Positions 34,307 through 46,314 of a DNA stretch of 64,000 nucleotides are shown piece after piece. Every line of letters begins with the position of its first letter. Position 1 is the stretch's first letter. Made by a program: the position numbers and the translations under genes. This DNA is from Arachis hypogaea (taxonomy: Eukaryota; Streptophyta; Magnoliopsida; Fabales; Fabaceae), in the NCBI RefSeq assembly GCF_003086295.3, contig NC_092048.1:74982290-75046289 (forward strand). The letters run 5' to 3'. The notes under the pieces were generated by a model that saw only the letters and a program-made list of their open reading frames with translations, ran no database searches and was not told the origin of the DNA.

Positions 34307-37300
34307 TATATATATATATAAGAAATTAATAAAAATAAGTAAATCATATATATGAATGATTAAATTTTTTTTTAATATTATTAATTAAGAAAGTAATTAT
34401 TACTGTAATTACTAAATATTAGATGAATAACAATAATAATGATAATGATAATATTTTAGAGGAAAATTAAATTATTGAGAGCATGAAATCTCATCTAAAA
34501 TAGTTATGATGTAAAAACCAAGCTTTATTAAAATGGTATTTTGGTGTTTTTAAAATCAATAAACAGACTACTTTAGTCATTTTACAATCAAATTTTAATT
34601 TCTATAGCACTTAAAGAATCTTAATCCTTAAAAAAGTATTAATTAGCAAAAAATATCTTAATCTTTCTAAAATTAATCCTAAAAGATTATTTTAGTATAT
34701 TACATAATATATATTTAAAAAAAAATATTGACACAGATAATAATCCATGCATATATCATCTTTTTACTCATCTAGATTTTCATCCTATCAATACATTCAA
34801 GAGTAATATACCAAATCAATCACCAAAAATATTTTTAGTTGGACAATTTAACCCTTAATAAATTTGAATCACCAAATTAATCGTTAATCTTTAATTTTGA
34901 TAAACATATCAATTTTTACGTCAATTTTTAATAAAAAAAAAAAATTAGTCAGTCTGTATCATTCATTTAATAAAAACATATTAATCTAAAAAAAATTAAA
35001 ATTCAAAGATTATTTCCTTTATTTAAACAAATAATTTAATGTGAGAATTGATTTGTCTAACAAAATAAAAATTTAGAAACTAATTTAATAATTAAAATTT
35101 ATTAAAAATTAAAATATCCAACTATAAATTTTGTAGGAATTAATTTAGGATATTACTCTACATCAATTATCATAAAAAAAAAAAAAAAACATATTTATTA
35201 ATCCATTTACGGTCAAGTAAATACCCACACAAAGCTACCTTCCAATCAAGTTGGACCAAGGGGTGGAACAGTGACATCCCCACCATGCACTATTTTCCAT
35301 TGCAGTCCACAACAGTTGTGTAACTAGAATCTGCGCCGTTCATATTCTTTTATATTAAATCTAAATGGTGAAAATGGAATGGAACAAAATGTTTTCCTAA
35401 AATACAATGGAATACGTGATAAGTTTCCTATGTTATATTGCTCATATTAGTTCTATAAGTACTTGTGCTGAGATTTTCTAATATTTTATTCAATTTTTTC
35501 TACTTTGAGATATCATATATATTGAAGATCTTTATTGTTAATGTTTATTATTTCCCGGAATCAATACAATTTTAGAATTATATTTGGTTTATCATCATCA
35601 GAAAATTAGAATATTTTTAACTCCATATATCTTAGATTGAGTTTTGAGAATTAACAAAAATAAATATGATTTAAAACATATATTAATTTTTATCTAATAA
35701 TTTATTCAAGTGTTTTAAATTACTTAATTTTTTTCTAAATTGTTAAAAACAAACTAGATAAAAATGAGATTTGAACAAAACTACTACACAATCAAAACTT
35801 TAGAATAAGCTTTTGAGATTCTTGTCTACCTAAAAAATGGAAGAACACGTGGAAATTGACCTTAGAAATAGTGTTACATAAAAATCGGATAGTTTTGGCT
35901 TCAAATATTTATGAACGTGCTCAACAAGCCAAATGTTTTTCTCTTCTTGTACACACAACAATATGAAACTGCCTCGAAGGAAAAAAGTAATCTACAACCA
36001 AAATGCAAGCGTACCTTCTATCTAGTTCAAGGAATAAAATATATCGAAATTTTCAAAGTTTAATTATTTTGTTCTTATAGTTTTATTAAAATTTTTAATT
36101 AGATTTTTATATATTTTTTTAATTAAATTCTTATACTACTTTTAATTTTATAATTAGGACATTTCTAGTATAAAAAATATTGGAGTTAATTTAATATTTT
36201 TTGATAAATTAAGTTTTATAATTAAAAAGCTAACTATATATTTGACGGTATATATTTAGAAGAAATATTATGTTAATTTTAATATTTTTGATATAGAAAT
36301 GACATAATTACAAAATTAAAAATAGTATAAAAATTCAATTAAAAAAGTATAAAGATCTAATTAAAAATTTTGTAAAATTATAAAAACCAACAGAATAATT
36401 AAACCAATTTTCAACACACAAATGACTCTTTCTTTCACGGTATAATGGTATATATGAGTCAAATCAATCCTAGAAGAACTAACAAAGTTTTGTTCGAAAT
36501 TTTCTAAGCGTTCATTATTAGTTTCACATTTTAGATTAAATTTTAATGATTAACAAATGACAAATATAATCTTATAATTTCATTAATTAATTCATTACTA
36601 ATGATTTAATTTGCTCAATTTCTGAAGTACTAGAGAATATTTCTCTAAGTAATTTACTGCAAACCAAAAAGGTATAAGGCTTGAAAATGCTATATTTAAT
36701 GCTCAAACACCTCAGGATGTAAGTTTGAGTTTAGTACTTATTTTAGAAGCTACGACAAAATGACAGAAATTATTTTTAATATGGAAATAAAGATTATGTT
36801 TTGGTTGAATATTGACATTTGAAGTATATTACAGTATTGTAGAAATTATTCAATACGCTCTTTACGTGTTGCAACACGTCCTCACGTGTTGGTTAAGATG
36901 GTGTCACATGTTCAACACGTCTCCACGTGTTGATCAAGATATTACCACGTGTCTAACACGCCCTTACTTGTTGATTTTTCACCTACAAAATTCACATATC
37001 TGTAATTACACCAAATAATTTCATTTCTAACAAAAACACCAATATTTTTTCCATATAAATAAAAATCAGCCACATAATGATTCATAGATCATATAAGTAA
37101 GATATAAAAAACTCCTACACCTTAGAAAAATATTCAAATTCAAGGATATATTTTGGTTCCAAATTATAAACGTGCTCAACAAGCTAAAATGTTTAAAAGA
37201 AAAAATTTCTCACTCATATGCTAGAAGTGTAGAAAAGGTTACTAAAAGCTCTTTATTAGAGAGGCTGTATTTGTACTTCCGGCTTGCACATTTCAAGAAA

Positions 37301-38005
37301 TCAAGTTGATTGCGAAGAAAGAAAATGTTTTCAATATTCATTTGCCAAGCAGCATATTAAATACATGTCAAGGAACCTGTAAAGGATAAGAAGTTTGCAT
37401 TGTAACAAAATACTACTCATTTGTTTTCAAGTATTGTTTATTCTTTTTATTCTTTTTTCATTGTAATAAGCTATCCCCAAATCAGAAAAGTTAATATAAT
37501 ATTTTTGTAATCTTAGTTGTTTATTACACACCAAATTTACAAATACAATCTAAAATAGTTTTTATCTTTGATATTTCTTAAAATAAGGATTTTAGAAGTT
37601 ACAAATGTTTTATATACATTTATTATTCTTTGTAGTATATAATACATTCGTGACCAAACTTAAACCAAAAAAACTTGAAAAATATCTAAAGTTTTTAGAT
37701 CATTTTAGTTGATTTGAGTCAAATTTAACCTAAAAAAAATTTATGCAATAATATCTGAAAATTCTTAAATAAGTTGTGATTCAAATTATCTTAATTGAAG
37801 AAAACTTGAATAAAAAATATCTTGTAAATACTTATTCAAATAATGAAACTTTCAAGTCGGTTGGAGACTCAGTATAGACCTTGTTAGCCAAATCAATATA
37901 CACTTTTGTATATTTCTTCTCAACTCTATTTATTGATATTTACTTTATTTGAATTTGGCAGGACAGGAGTAATATTAGAAAATAAGAACAGCATTACTAT
38001 TGAAT
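34307..38005. other. AT-rich intergenic stretch, no genes
   Basis: It begins with a TA microsatellite (34307-34320) and holds no recognisable coding region. Two diverged copies of a block of about 100 bp containing AACGTGCTCAACAAGC lie at 35914 and 37169. A cluster of CACGTG palindromes lies at 36860-36980. Confidence 0.6.
36860..36980. repeat. Cluster of CACGTG and CAACACGT palindromes
   Basis: A perfect 16-bp palindrome ACGTGTTGCAACACGT lies at 36864-36879. CACGTG occurs at 36883, 36924 and 36946, and further ACACG or CGTGT words lie between them. CACGTG is the plant G-box core. No gene follows, so regulatory use is unproven. It may be the U3 of a decayed LTR. Confidence 0.55.
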
Positions 38006-38009
38006 AATT

Positions 38010-39552
38010 AATTCGGTACGAATTTTCAGTCTCCAACAACCAAGTCGAGTTTACAACGACTCCAAGATAGTCAGTTCTTAAATTAACGGACACTATCAAA
38101 CACAGAACCTTGTGCTACAACAATACCTATCTAAGGTTAAGGAACTAATCGCCGAATTCAATAGGGTGACTATCCAGCACATTCCCAGGGAAAAGAGCGC
38201 AAGAGCTGACCTGCTCTCCAAACTGGCAAGCACCAAGTCATGCTCAAGAAACCGTTCATTAATCCAAGAAGTCATAAAAACACCTTCCATCACGGACACC
38301 TACTTGACAAACTTGCCCTTGTCCAGTCACCACTCTTGGACTTATTTGATTCTCAGGTACCTCACCACCGGAGACTTGCCCGAAGACCCGAAAGAGGCAA
38401 AATATTTGAAGCGGGATGCCACAAAGTACACCACAATAGTAGGACAGTTATATAAGAGAGGACTGTCCCAACCCCTCCTCAAGTGCATAAAGCTCGGTCA
38501 AACGGACTACATACTTCGTGAAATTCACGAAGGATGTTGCGGCCACCATGTTAGAGGCAAGACTCTAGCCTAGAAAGTTATCCGAGCTGGATACTTTTGG
38601 CCTACCATCATCAAAGATGTCCTCCAACTAGTCAAAAGCTGTAGATAGTGCCAAGTGCACGCTGACCTCTACCAAGTGGCCCCGCATCAGCTCAGTATGC
38701 TAACGGCAGAACGCCCTTTCAGAATTTAGGAAATTGACTTCGTAGGCCCCTTTCCCACGGCTCTCGGGCAACTCAAATTTTTCATAGTGGCTATCGATTA
38801 TTACACCAAGTGGATCGAGACTGAAGCACTAGCCATAATCATAGCCACTCAATGCCAAAAATTATTTTAGAGTCAAGTCATAACCTGGTTCGGGATCCCA
38901 GAGATCGTGATCTCAGATAATGGGACCCAGTTTGATAATAAGCGCTTCAGGGAGTTCCTGGAAGGATTTGGCATCTCACAGAAGTTTAGCTCAGTGGAAC
39001 ATCCACAAATCAATAGCCAAGTAGAGACAGCCAACAAAGTCATCCTAAAAGTGCTCAAGAAAAGGCTAGACGAAGCCAAAGGACTTCGAGCTTACAAGCT
39101 CGACTCCATACTCTGGTCGTACCAAACATCTCCCCAGAGCTCGACCAGGAAGCCCCCTTCAGGCTAACATATGGCCTAGAAGCCGTTATTCCCGTTGAGG
39201 TTGGAGAACCCATCCCTTGAAGGACCGTCAGAGAACATGACGAAGCCGCAGAACGAGATCTCGTAGATGAAGTTAGAAGCATAGCCCGCCTACAAGAACT
39301 CACCTTAAAACAAAAGGTAAGCTTGAGATATAGCCAAAAAGTGGTAAAACGGAATTCCAAACAAGGAGATCTGGTATTATGACGCAAAGACATTGCCCCC
39401 TACCCCGGAAGAAGGAAAGCTAACTCCCAACTAGAAAGACCCTACCGAGTTAAGTCTGTAATCAGGAAGGGAGCATACAAGCTGGAACGATTTAATGGCA
39501 CCGAGCTACTAAGGTCATGGAATGCTGCGAACATATGGCGTTACTACTCATA
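38010..39552 (+). pseudogene. pol remnant (RNase H and integrase) of a Tat-lineage Ty3/gypsy element
   Basis: From 38030 the sequence reads SNNQVE and then LQQYLSKVKELIAEFN and IPREKSARADLLSKLAST, typical of RNase H in Tat/Ogre-type elements. The integrase follows with HEGCCGHH, GYFWPT, EIDFVGPFP, SDNGTQF and QVETANKVI. Many in-frame stops (for example near 38572, 38648, 38728 and 38870) and frame changes after 39160 show long decay. RT, protease and gag are missing to the left. Confidence 0.85.
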
Positions 39553-39769
39553 GGCGAACTCTACCGAGTTGATAACTCTAGCAAATTTTAAGGTTTATTT
39601 ACAGATTTTGTATTTCTTTTATTTTTTCGATTGTCATGTTCATGTTAATTTGTTTTTTCGAGCACTCTTTCCTACCCAAAGATAATATGAGGTTTTAACG
39701 AGGCTCGACCTTTAATAAATAGGTTATTCATTCAAAAGAAAAGACTTTCCTTATTTTTTACATTTTTGC

Positions 39770-41660
39770 CAAATGAAAACAGTACGAACAAAACAGCCAC
39801 CCCGGGACCGATCACTCCCGAGGCCAATAAAACGGATATCCAAAAACAAAATAAGCATGAAATCTGACCCACCAAGAGGCCCAAACAAAGTTCATAATGA
39901 ACGGCCTAAAAGGCCACCAAGGCAGTGTATACATGTCGAACAAACGACTTACAAACATAAACAATTCTTTACAAAACATAAAAGTAAAAATTACTCTAAG
40001 TCAACAATCTCCCCGTCCTTCACGGTTCAGAAGGCCCCTAACACCGACACATCCACATCGGGAGACAACACCTGAACTTGGGCTTTCAAAGCTTCCTCGA
40101 TCCCCGGAATAGCATCTTTGGCGTCGACGAGTAGGCCTTCTTTATCCTTCTTTAGCTACGCAACCTCGGTCTTTAGTGATTCCACCTCGGAACAAGCGGA
40201 AGACACCTCTAGCTCAGCATTGCCAGCCTACTTTCGAGTTCGAGCAAGCTGTGAGACAAGCTCGGTCTCCCACTCGAAAAGACATAGGATCTCTGAACTA
40301 ACCTCCTTAGCATCCTTCGCAGCTTTCTACCAAGCAGTATCAACATCCTCCAGCTGCTCTTAAGCGTACCGTCCTCTGCCTGAGAATGGCAAAACTTGCC
40401 ATCTAGAAGGAGCACTTGGGTCAGCATCGGTTCCATCTTCTGCATAATGGCAGTAGAGTAGAGAAGAGCCCGATAAACAGACTTGGCCTGGCCTGCAAGG
40501 TTGCAATGATAGAAGAACTCCTCGGTACCCGAAAGGAGATGCTTGTCAATGAAGGCTAGAGCCTCAAAATCCTTATCTATCACAGAAGTAACACTAACCT
40601 CCTCTTCCAAATTCTCACCACCCTTAACTAGCCTCTTCCGCTTCTTGCTGGACTGAGTGACGGGGATCTCGATGACCTCGGCATCGGCACCAGTTGCCCT
40701 GGCAACAACCACCTCTTGAGACACCACTTTGCAAACCCAACTGGGAAACAACCAAAGGAGTTGACAGCGAGTCCCCCTCACCCCCAGTCTTTGAGTCACG
40801 AAGGAAAGAGTACTTCAACCTCGCCAAAGTCGTTTGCCCGCCAGCCATCTCAACTATAAAAACAAAGCAAAGCAAAAACCACAAGTTACAAACTCGGAAA
40901 TAAAAGCAACAAAAACACAAACTTAGAAATTCAAAATAAGGGGAAAACCTACCACATAAGATTTACCCGCCTCAGGATCCCCCATCACATAGCCAAGATT
41001 CAATGGCCTATCCCTGAAATTTGCCAATAAAATGTCGGCGATATCTTTGTTCTCAGGAGTCAGACCCCCATAAGTTATCCTTGTCAGATAGGAGGCCCCG
41101 CCCCGAAATTCCAATAAGTAGCAATTCGGTGCTCACCCTCCAAGGTCAACCAAAACGAGTGATGACCTCGGGTGGGGCGAACCTTGAAATACTCTGCCTT
41201 AAAACCGTGGAACGAATCCTCTGAAAATATGACGATTCGACTGAGACCGGAAGGAGATATAGCCCTTCCGATTCTTCCCTTCCTTATGCAGAATAATACA
41301 AAGAAAGAAAAACAAAAACACCTCAACTTGAGCCTAGATCTCCAAGAAGTCACATACTAGCTCAAACGTCTAAATGGCCGCCCAGCTGTTCGGATGCAAC
41401 TGGGTCGGCTCCACGAGAACCCTACTCAAAAGAGCCATGGTGAAAACCAAAAAGGGAGGCCAAACCCCCAACTTTGTAAATAGTGGTTCGTGAATCCACA
41501 CTCGGGAACTCGGAGGGAATGCAAGTTAATGTAGCATATCCTCTTGTTCTCATCAGCAAACACGAGTTCATACTAACGTTCCGCCTTGCCTCCGCCGCAT
41601 ACGGCCCTGTCATCTCGAAGTTTTTTAAGATCACCCTCACCCAATCTAGAAGGTATACCT
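39770..41660 (-). pseudogene. Antisense extra reading frames of the Tat-lineage element
   Basis: On the strand opposite to pol, decayed coding blocks run from about 41640 to 40210. Blocks include EDSFHGFKAEYFKVRPTRG and GEHRIATYW (41084-41353), DRPLNLGYVMGDPEAGKSY (40923-41114), MAGGQTTLARLKYSFLRDSK (near 40835) and FIDKHLLSGTEEFF (near 40530). They resemble hypothetical proteins that accompany Tat elements in legumes. Antisense extra ORFs between pol and the 3' LTR have been described for this lineage. The blocks lie in several frames, so this copy is broken. I base the family call on memory of similar proteins. Confidence 0.6.
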
Positions 41661-42179
41661 AAAACATTGGAGGTCATCCAATGGTAATGGTCCGGTATAC
41701 TCCTAGCCCGAAAAAGCAGACCCGGATTTTTTTGAACCGCCCTCTACCAAATTATACCTATAACCAAAAGGGACACCACCGTCAACCCACTCCCCAGAAA
41801 TACAGAGAACATAAAACCTACTAGATTTCATACTACACCAAAATAGTGGCAACTCCCCCCCCCCCATTTTACTACTACAACACAAAAGAAAGCCCAAAAA
41901 TAAAAGCATGAAATAGTATAAAAAAACAACGAAGTGAAAAATATAAAAGCTGAAGAAAGGCACCAACCTATTCTCAGAAACCAAAGAAAAATGACAAAAC
42001 AGGATGGGCGCAAGGAAATGCAGCACCAACAAGGAGTACGGCAACTAATCCGAAAGAGCAGCGCCAGAAACTAGCAAAAAATGCCCAGAGAATTAGAAAA
42101 GAGAGCAGAAAGGCAATAGAAAAATGGAGAAATGAAGAAGGCAGTTATAAAAGAAGAGAAATAAAACCCCCAAAGTTTT

Positions 42180-42840
42180 AATGAACATGTGGAGGGACAA
42201 GGGGTATGGAGGGACAAGGGGTAAAACTGGAAAAAAGACGACAACCTATCTTTCCAACTAAGCATCATTATGATGCCTTGGAAAGCATAACAAAAAATCC
42301 CATCATTGAGAAACGCAACGAATAGATGCTGGGACGGCCCAGCACTTGACCACGAGATCACGGACTCCCAAACTACAGAGAACCGAACTCACCAGCCAGC
42401 GATGAGACCAAGCAAATATGCTCTCACAATCTGTGGACAACTGTTCCGGACCTGGTGTTTGGGGCTCCAAATTGCCCAACGACAACCCGATTCTCGAGCC
42501 CAAATCGTCTCTACGGCCCAAACAGGCCAGAAGACCGAGAATCTCTAACCAACATTCAAATTCAAATATCTTCCTTATCCTGGCTAACTGATAAAATAAG
42601 ATAATACGAAAAACTATATAAAAGGGAGTCTAAAGCTCTTCCAGGTACATTACACACCATTAACCTATACTTCTTAGACCCATTATAACTTGAGCGTCGA
42701 AGTATTTTTGCAGGTATCACCTCCCTCTTAGATCCATTAACCTATACCTCCAAAGGTTCGATCGCGTCATCACCAAAACTGGCGAGTCTCTGATCCTTCC
42801 ATCAACCCGTACCAGCAACGTATCGTACAAGTGTAAACTA
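42180..42840 (+). repeat. Probable 3' LTR region of the Tat-lineage element
   Basis: A purine-rich repeat (GGAGGGACAAGGGGTA, twice, at about 42190-42225) is followed by a stretch with a TATA box (TATATAAAAG at 42615) and an R-like region (ACTTGAGCGTCGAAGTATTT near 42690), typical of LTRs of this lineage. The exact ends and any second LTR copy are not visible. Confidence 0.4.
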
Positions 42841-43439
42841 ATTTTTAAAAGTATATTCTTAGATTCTTTTAAAAACATATCTAACTTTTTAATAAAAAAT
42901 ACCATTTGTATAATAAAGTTAGCCATTATGTATTTTTGTATAGATACATATATAGTTTAATTTATTTTAATCTGTATTTTATATTTTAATATATATTCTA
43001 CACTAGTGACTAATTTTAGTGTACACTTAACATGATTGATTTTTTATTTATTTATCAAATGTAGAGTAAGATGCTTGTATTTCTTAATGCAATCACTTTA
43101 AAAAATTTTACCAAATTAGATCTGACTAAGAATATTAAAAATAATAAGTTTTTCATTTTTTTTGTATTGAATACTTTTAAAAAGTATATTAAAAATACAA
43201 AAGTTTAATTTTTAATAAAAATTTGAGTAAATTATCATTTTTGACCATGAATATATAATACATTGAGAAATTTACTTCCAAAAAAACTAAATTGACTTTG
43301 TACACATAAAAGATGAATTTTTGTTGATAAAATTATCCAAATTCTAAAAAATTATTCAAAATTTTTAATCTACCCTTCCTAATCTAAATTACTCCTCCTC
43401 CGATTTCCAAACTTTTTGTAGCCACCACCCAATCCCTAA
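42841..43439. other. AT-rich sequence, nothing recognised
   Basis: About 600 bp of AT-rich sequence with no domain, repeat or signal that I can name. Confidence 0.4.
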
Positions 43440-43736
43440 TTTTTTAACACCACTGTCTAAACCCTTCACTTTTGGGTGAGGAACTATTCGATTGTTGCTT
43501 TAATGGCGGGCTAGAGAAACTTGCTTCGCGCATGACGTTGCTGATGCTTGGGTCATCGATGATGGATATGATGAACTACTCGAGCTCAACCTTGACAGCA
43601 AGGAGTAACTGATGCTGCTGCTTCGGGTAGCCATGGCGCTAGTGAGTTTGTGCACGCTTCAAAAGTGCGTTGGATATTAGTGGCTCAAAGGAGGGCGACG
43701 CCAACAATATCGCCGCATGTACAATGACATTGTCTG
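43440..43736 (-). pseudogene. Fragment of a SMAX1-like (double Clp-N) gene
   Basis: Read on the - strand, one frame gives HAAILLASPS, EPLISNALLKRAQTH, then a stop, then LLLAVKVELE, a stop, and IISIIDDPSISNVMREASFSS. These match in order the N-terminal Clp-N region of SMAX1/SMXL proteins, which repress karrikin and strigolactone responses. The stretch between LASPS and PLISNAL, normally about 60 residues, is missing, and two codons are TAG. The copia element is inserted at its upstream edge. It is a non-functional gene fragment, perhaps carried here by a transposon. The family call rests on motif order remembered from SMAX1. Confidence 0.7.
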
Positions 43737-44419
43737 TGTTGAGTTTTTGGGCTCCCTTCCTATGTGGAGAAAAATCCCAAATATTAGTATCCAAACCCAT
43801 AAATAGTTGAAGTGGCTGAGGTGAGTTAGAGTTGAAAGAGAGGTCATTTTGAAAGGAGAACACCAAACACTAGAGAGAAAAGAGGAGAGAAAGTTATTTT
43901 CGCACATACACAAAGCTGTCTTTGTAAATTGGTCACTGCAGATTCGTTAACTGTTGGATCGAGCTCAAATTTGGACAGTGTGTTCTACACATCTGGTTTC
44001 TTTGATTTCACCGTTCGGATCTTCGATTCGATGTTTGTAGCTGGAGATATTGGTCACGCACAGTAGCTCTATTTTTGTTGTATTTTCATCTTCTTGTTCT
44101 TGTTTTGAAAGCTTTGAAGCTTGGGTTGTTTGGCTTGTTGTATACACATTTTGTGCAGTAATTTGTTACTCTTTGTACCCTATTTTTCATCATAGTGAAG
44201 CTATTTCCTGGTCTTGGTGACTCGTGGTTTTTACTTCTCTCATTGAGGAGGTTTTCCACGTTAAAAATCTTGGTGTGTTAGCTTGTCTCTAATTTCTGAT
44301 TTATGTGATCTTTCCGCTGCTAATGGGTATTATTGTGCTGGTCTTAATACTTGTTGTGAGTGGATATTGTTGCTCCTCTAATTCTTGCAAGTAGGAAATT
44401 GTGTGTTTTATTCCTATCA
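43737..44419 (+). repeat. 5' LTR of the copia element
   Basis: It starts TGTTGAG and ends CCTATCA. It matches 48514-49200 at about 94%. Confidence 0.93.
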
Positions 44420-44421
44420 AT

Positions 44422-44433
44422 TGGCATCAGAGC
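44422..44433 (+). other. Primer binding site, initiator tRNA-Met type
   Basis: TGGCATCAGAGC lies 2 nt after the LTR. It differs at one base from TGGTATCAGAGC, the usual copia site complementary to initiator tRNA-Met. Confidence 0.85.
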
Positions 44434-44469
44434 TCAGTTTTGGGTATTTGGTTATAACTTGCTTGAAAG

Positions 44470-45012
44470 ATGGAGGCAAATAATTCTACTAGGATGATAA
44501 GTTTGAATGGCACTAATTACTATCTATGGAAGGGCAAAATGAAGGATTTGTTGTTTGTCAAAAATCTACATTTACCCGTATTTTCTACACAAAAACCAGA
44601 ATTTAAAATAGATGAAGAATGGGAGTTTGAACACCAACAAGTTTGTGGTTTTATTAGGCAATGGGTGAATGATAATGTTTACAATCACATTGCTAATGAG
44701 ACTCATGCTAGGGCTTTGTGGAATCAAATTGAATCCTTGTATGCTTCCAAGTCTGGCAATAATAAATTGTACTTGTTGAATATGTTGATGAATTTGAGAT
44801 ATAAGGAGGAGCCACAAGTATTAGATCACTTGAATAAATTTCAAGGAGTTGTGGATCAGTTTTCAAGCATGGGAATCAAGTTTGAAGATGAGGTTCAAGG
44901 ATTGTGGTTGCTAAATACTCTACCAGATTCTTGGGAGACATTTCGTATCTCTCTTACTAATTCTGCTCCGAATGGTAAAGTGAGCATGCAACTTGTTAAA
45001 GTGGTATTTTAA
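44470..45012 (+). pseudogene. gag: copia gag, first part
   Basis: The ATG at 44470 opens 180 codons with [18 protein letters not shown] and [11 protein letters not shown], typical of the copia gag domain (UBN2 type) of Tnt1-like elements. A stop at 45010-45012 separates it from the zinc-knuckle part that begins just downstream, so gag and pol are no longer continuous. Confidence 0.88.
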
Positions 45013-45020
45013 ATGAAGAG

Positions 45021-46300
45021 ATGAGAAGGAAGACACAGAATTCTTCGTCACACTCTGAAATGTTAGTCACTGAAACCAGGGGGAGAAATCAGAATAGAGT
45101 TCAAAAGGGTAGAGGTAAAAGCAGGAGCAAATTTAAGAGAAGATACAAGAATGTTGAGTGTTACTACTGTCACAAAATGGGCTACGTTAAAAAATATTGC
45201 TATCTTTGGAAAAAGAAAAACAAAGGTAAGCAAGAAAAGAAGGATGGTAGTGGTAATGATCGTGTATCTTCTATTTCAGATGATCTTCTTACTGTTGATA
45301 TTGCTGATTATGAGTACAAGGTCAATCGTGTTTCTGATGATGAGTTCAGCTGGGTAATTGATAGTGGCACCTCAATACATGTTACACCGAAGAAGGAGTT
45401 CTTCACTTTTTATACTCCATGTAATTTTGGAGTGCTTAAGATGGGTAATGATGGTTTAGCCAAGGTTATTGGTGTAGGAGATGTTTGTCTTGAGACTAAT
45501 ATAGGAATAAAACAGCTACTCAAAGATGTTAGACACGCTCCAGATGTTCGCTTGAATTTGGTTTCAATTAAAAGGCTTGATAATGAAGGCTTTGTAAACA
45601 CTTTCGGCTTTGGACAATGGAAGCTTACTAAAGGTAACTTAGTGGTGGCTCAAGAAAAAGCTACTTCAAGTTTGTATATGATGCATGCCATGATTGCAAA
45701 AGGTAGTGTGAATGCTATTGAAAGTAAAGAAGTTTGTAGCTTGTGGCACAGACGACTTGGTCATATTAGTGAAAAAGGACTTAATTATTTGACTCGAAAG
45801 GATGCTCTTTCAGGTTTGAAGAATGTAGAGTTGGAGAAATGTTCTCATTGCATGGATAGCAAAGAAAGAAGATTATCCTTCAAGAAGCATCAACCTTCAA
45901 GAAAATCAGACTTCTTGGAATTGGTGCACTCCGATATTTGTGGTCATTTGAAGGTACGATCTTTTAGTGGAGCTATTTACTTTATTACTTTTATTGATGA
46001 TCATTCAAGAAAGCTTTGGACTTATGCTTTGAAAATAAAGAACCAAGCTTTGGAAAAGTTCAAACAATTCCAAGCTTTGGTTGAGAGGCAAATAGGTAAA
46101 AAACTTAAATGTATTTGCACTGATAATGGTGGTGAGTATTGTAGACCATTTGATGAGTATTTCAAGTAGCAAGGCATTAGGCATGAAAAGACACCTCCTA
46201 AAATACCTCAGTTAAATGGTTTGGCAGAAAAGATGAACATTGATTGAAAGAGTTAGGTGTATGCTTACTGAAGCTAAGCTACCTAAAGTCTTTTAGGGTG
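45021..46300 (+). pseudogene. pol: copia zinc knuckle, protease and integrase
   Basis: The frame 45021-46169 has a nucleocapsid knuckle at 45159-45200 reading CYYCHKMGYVKKYC. The usual His of CCHC is Tyr (codon 45183-45185), a C to T change that should abolish zinc binding. The protease motif WVIDSGTS follows near 45351. The integrase has WHRRLGH and CSHC (zinc finger), VHSDICG, and CTDNGGEY. A TAG at 46167-46169 comes before NGLAEK, where the third catalytic residue lies. A short deletion and shift follow near 46236. Confidence 0.9.
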
Positions 46301-46314
46301 AAGCGCTACTTACA

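Noticed and set aside
34307..34320. TA repeat as an origin or regulatory site
   Set aside because: It is a short TA microsatellite just after the Helitron end, a common insertion target.
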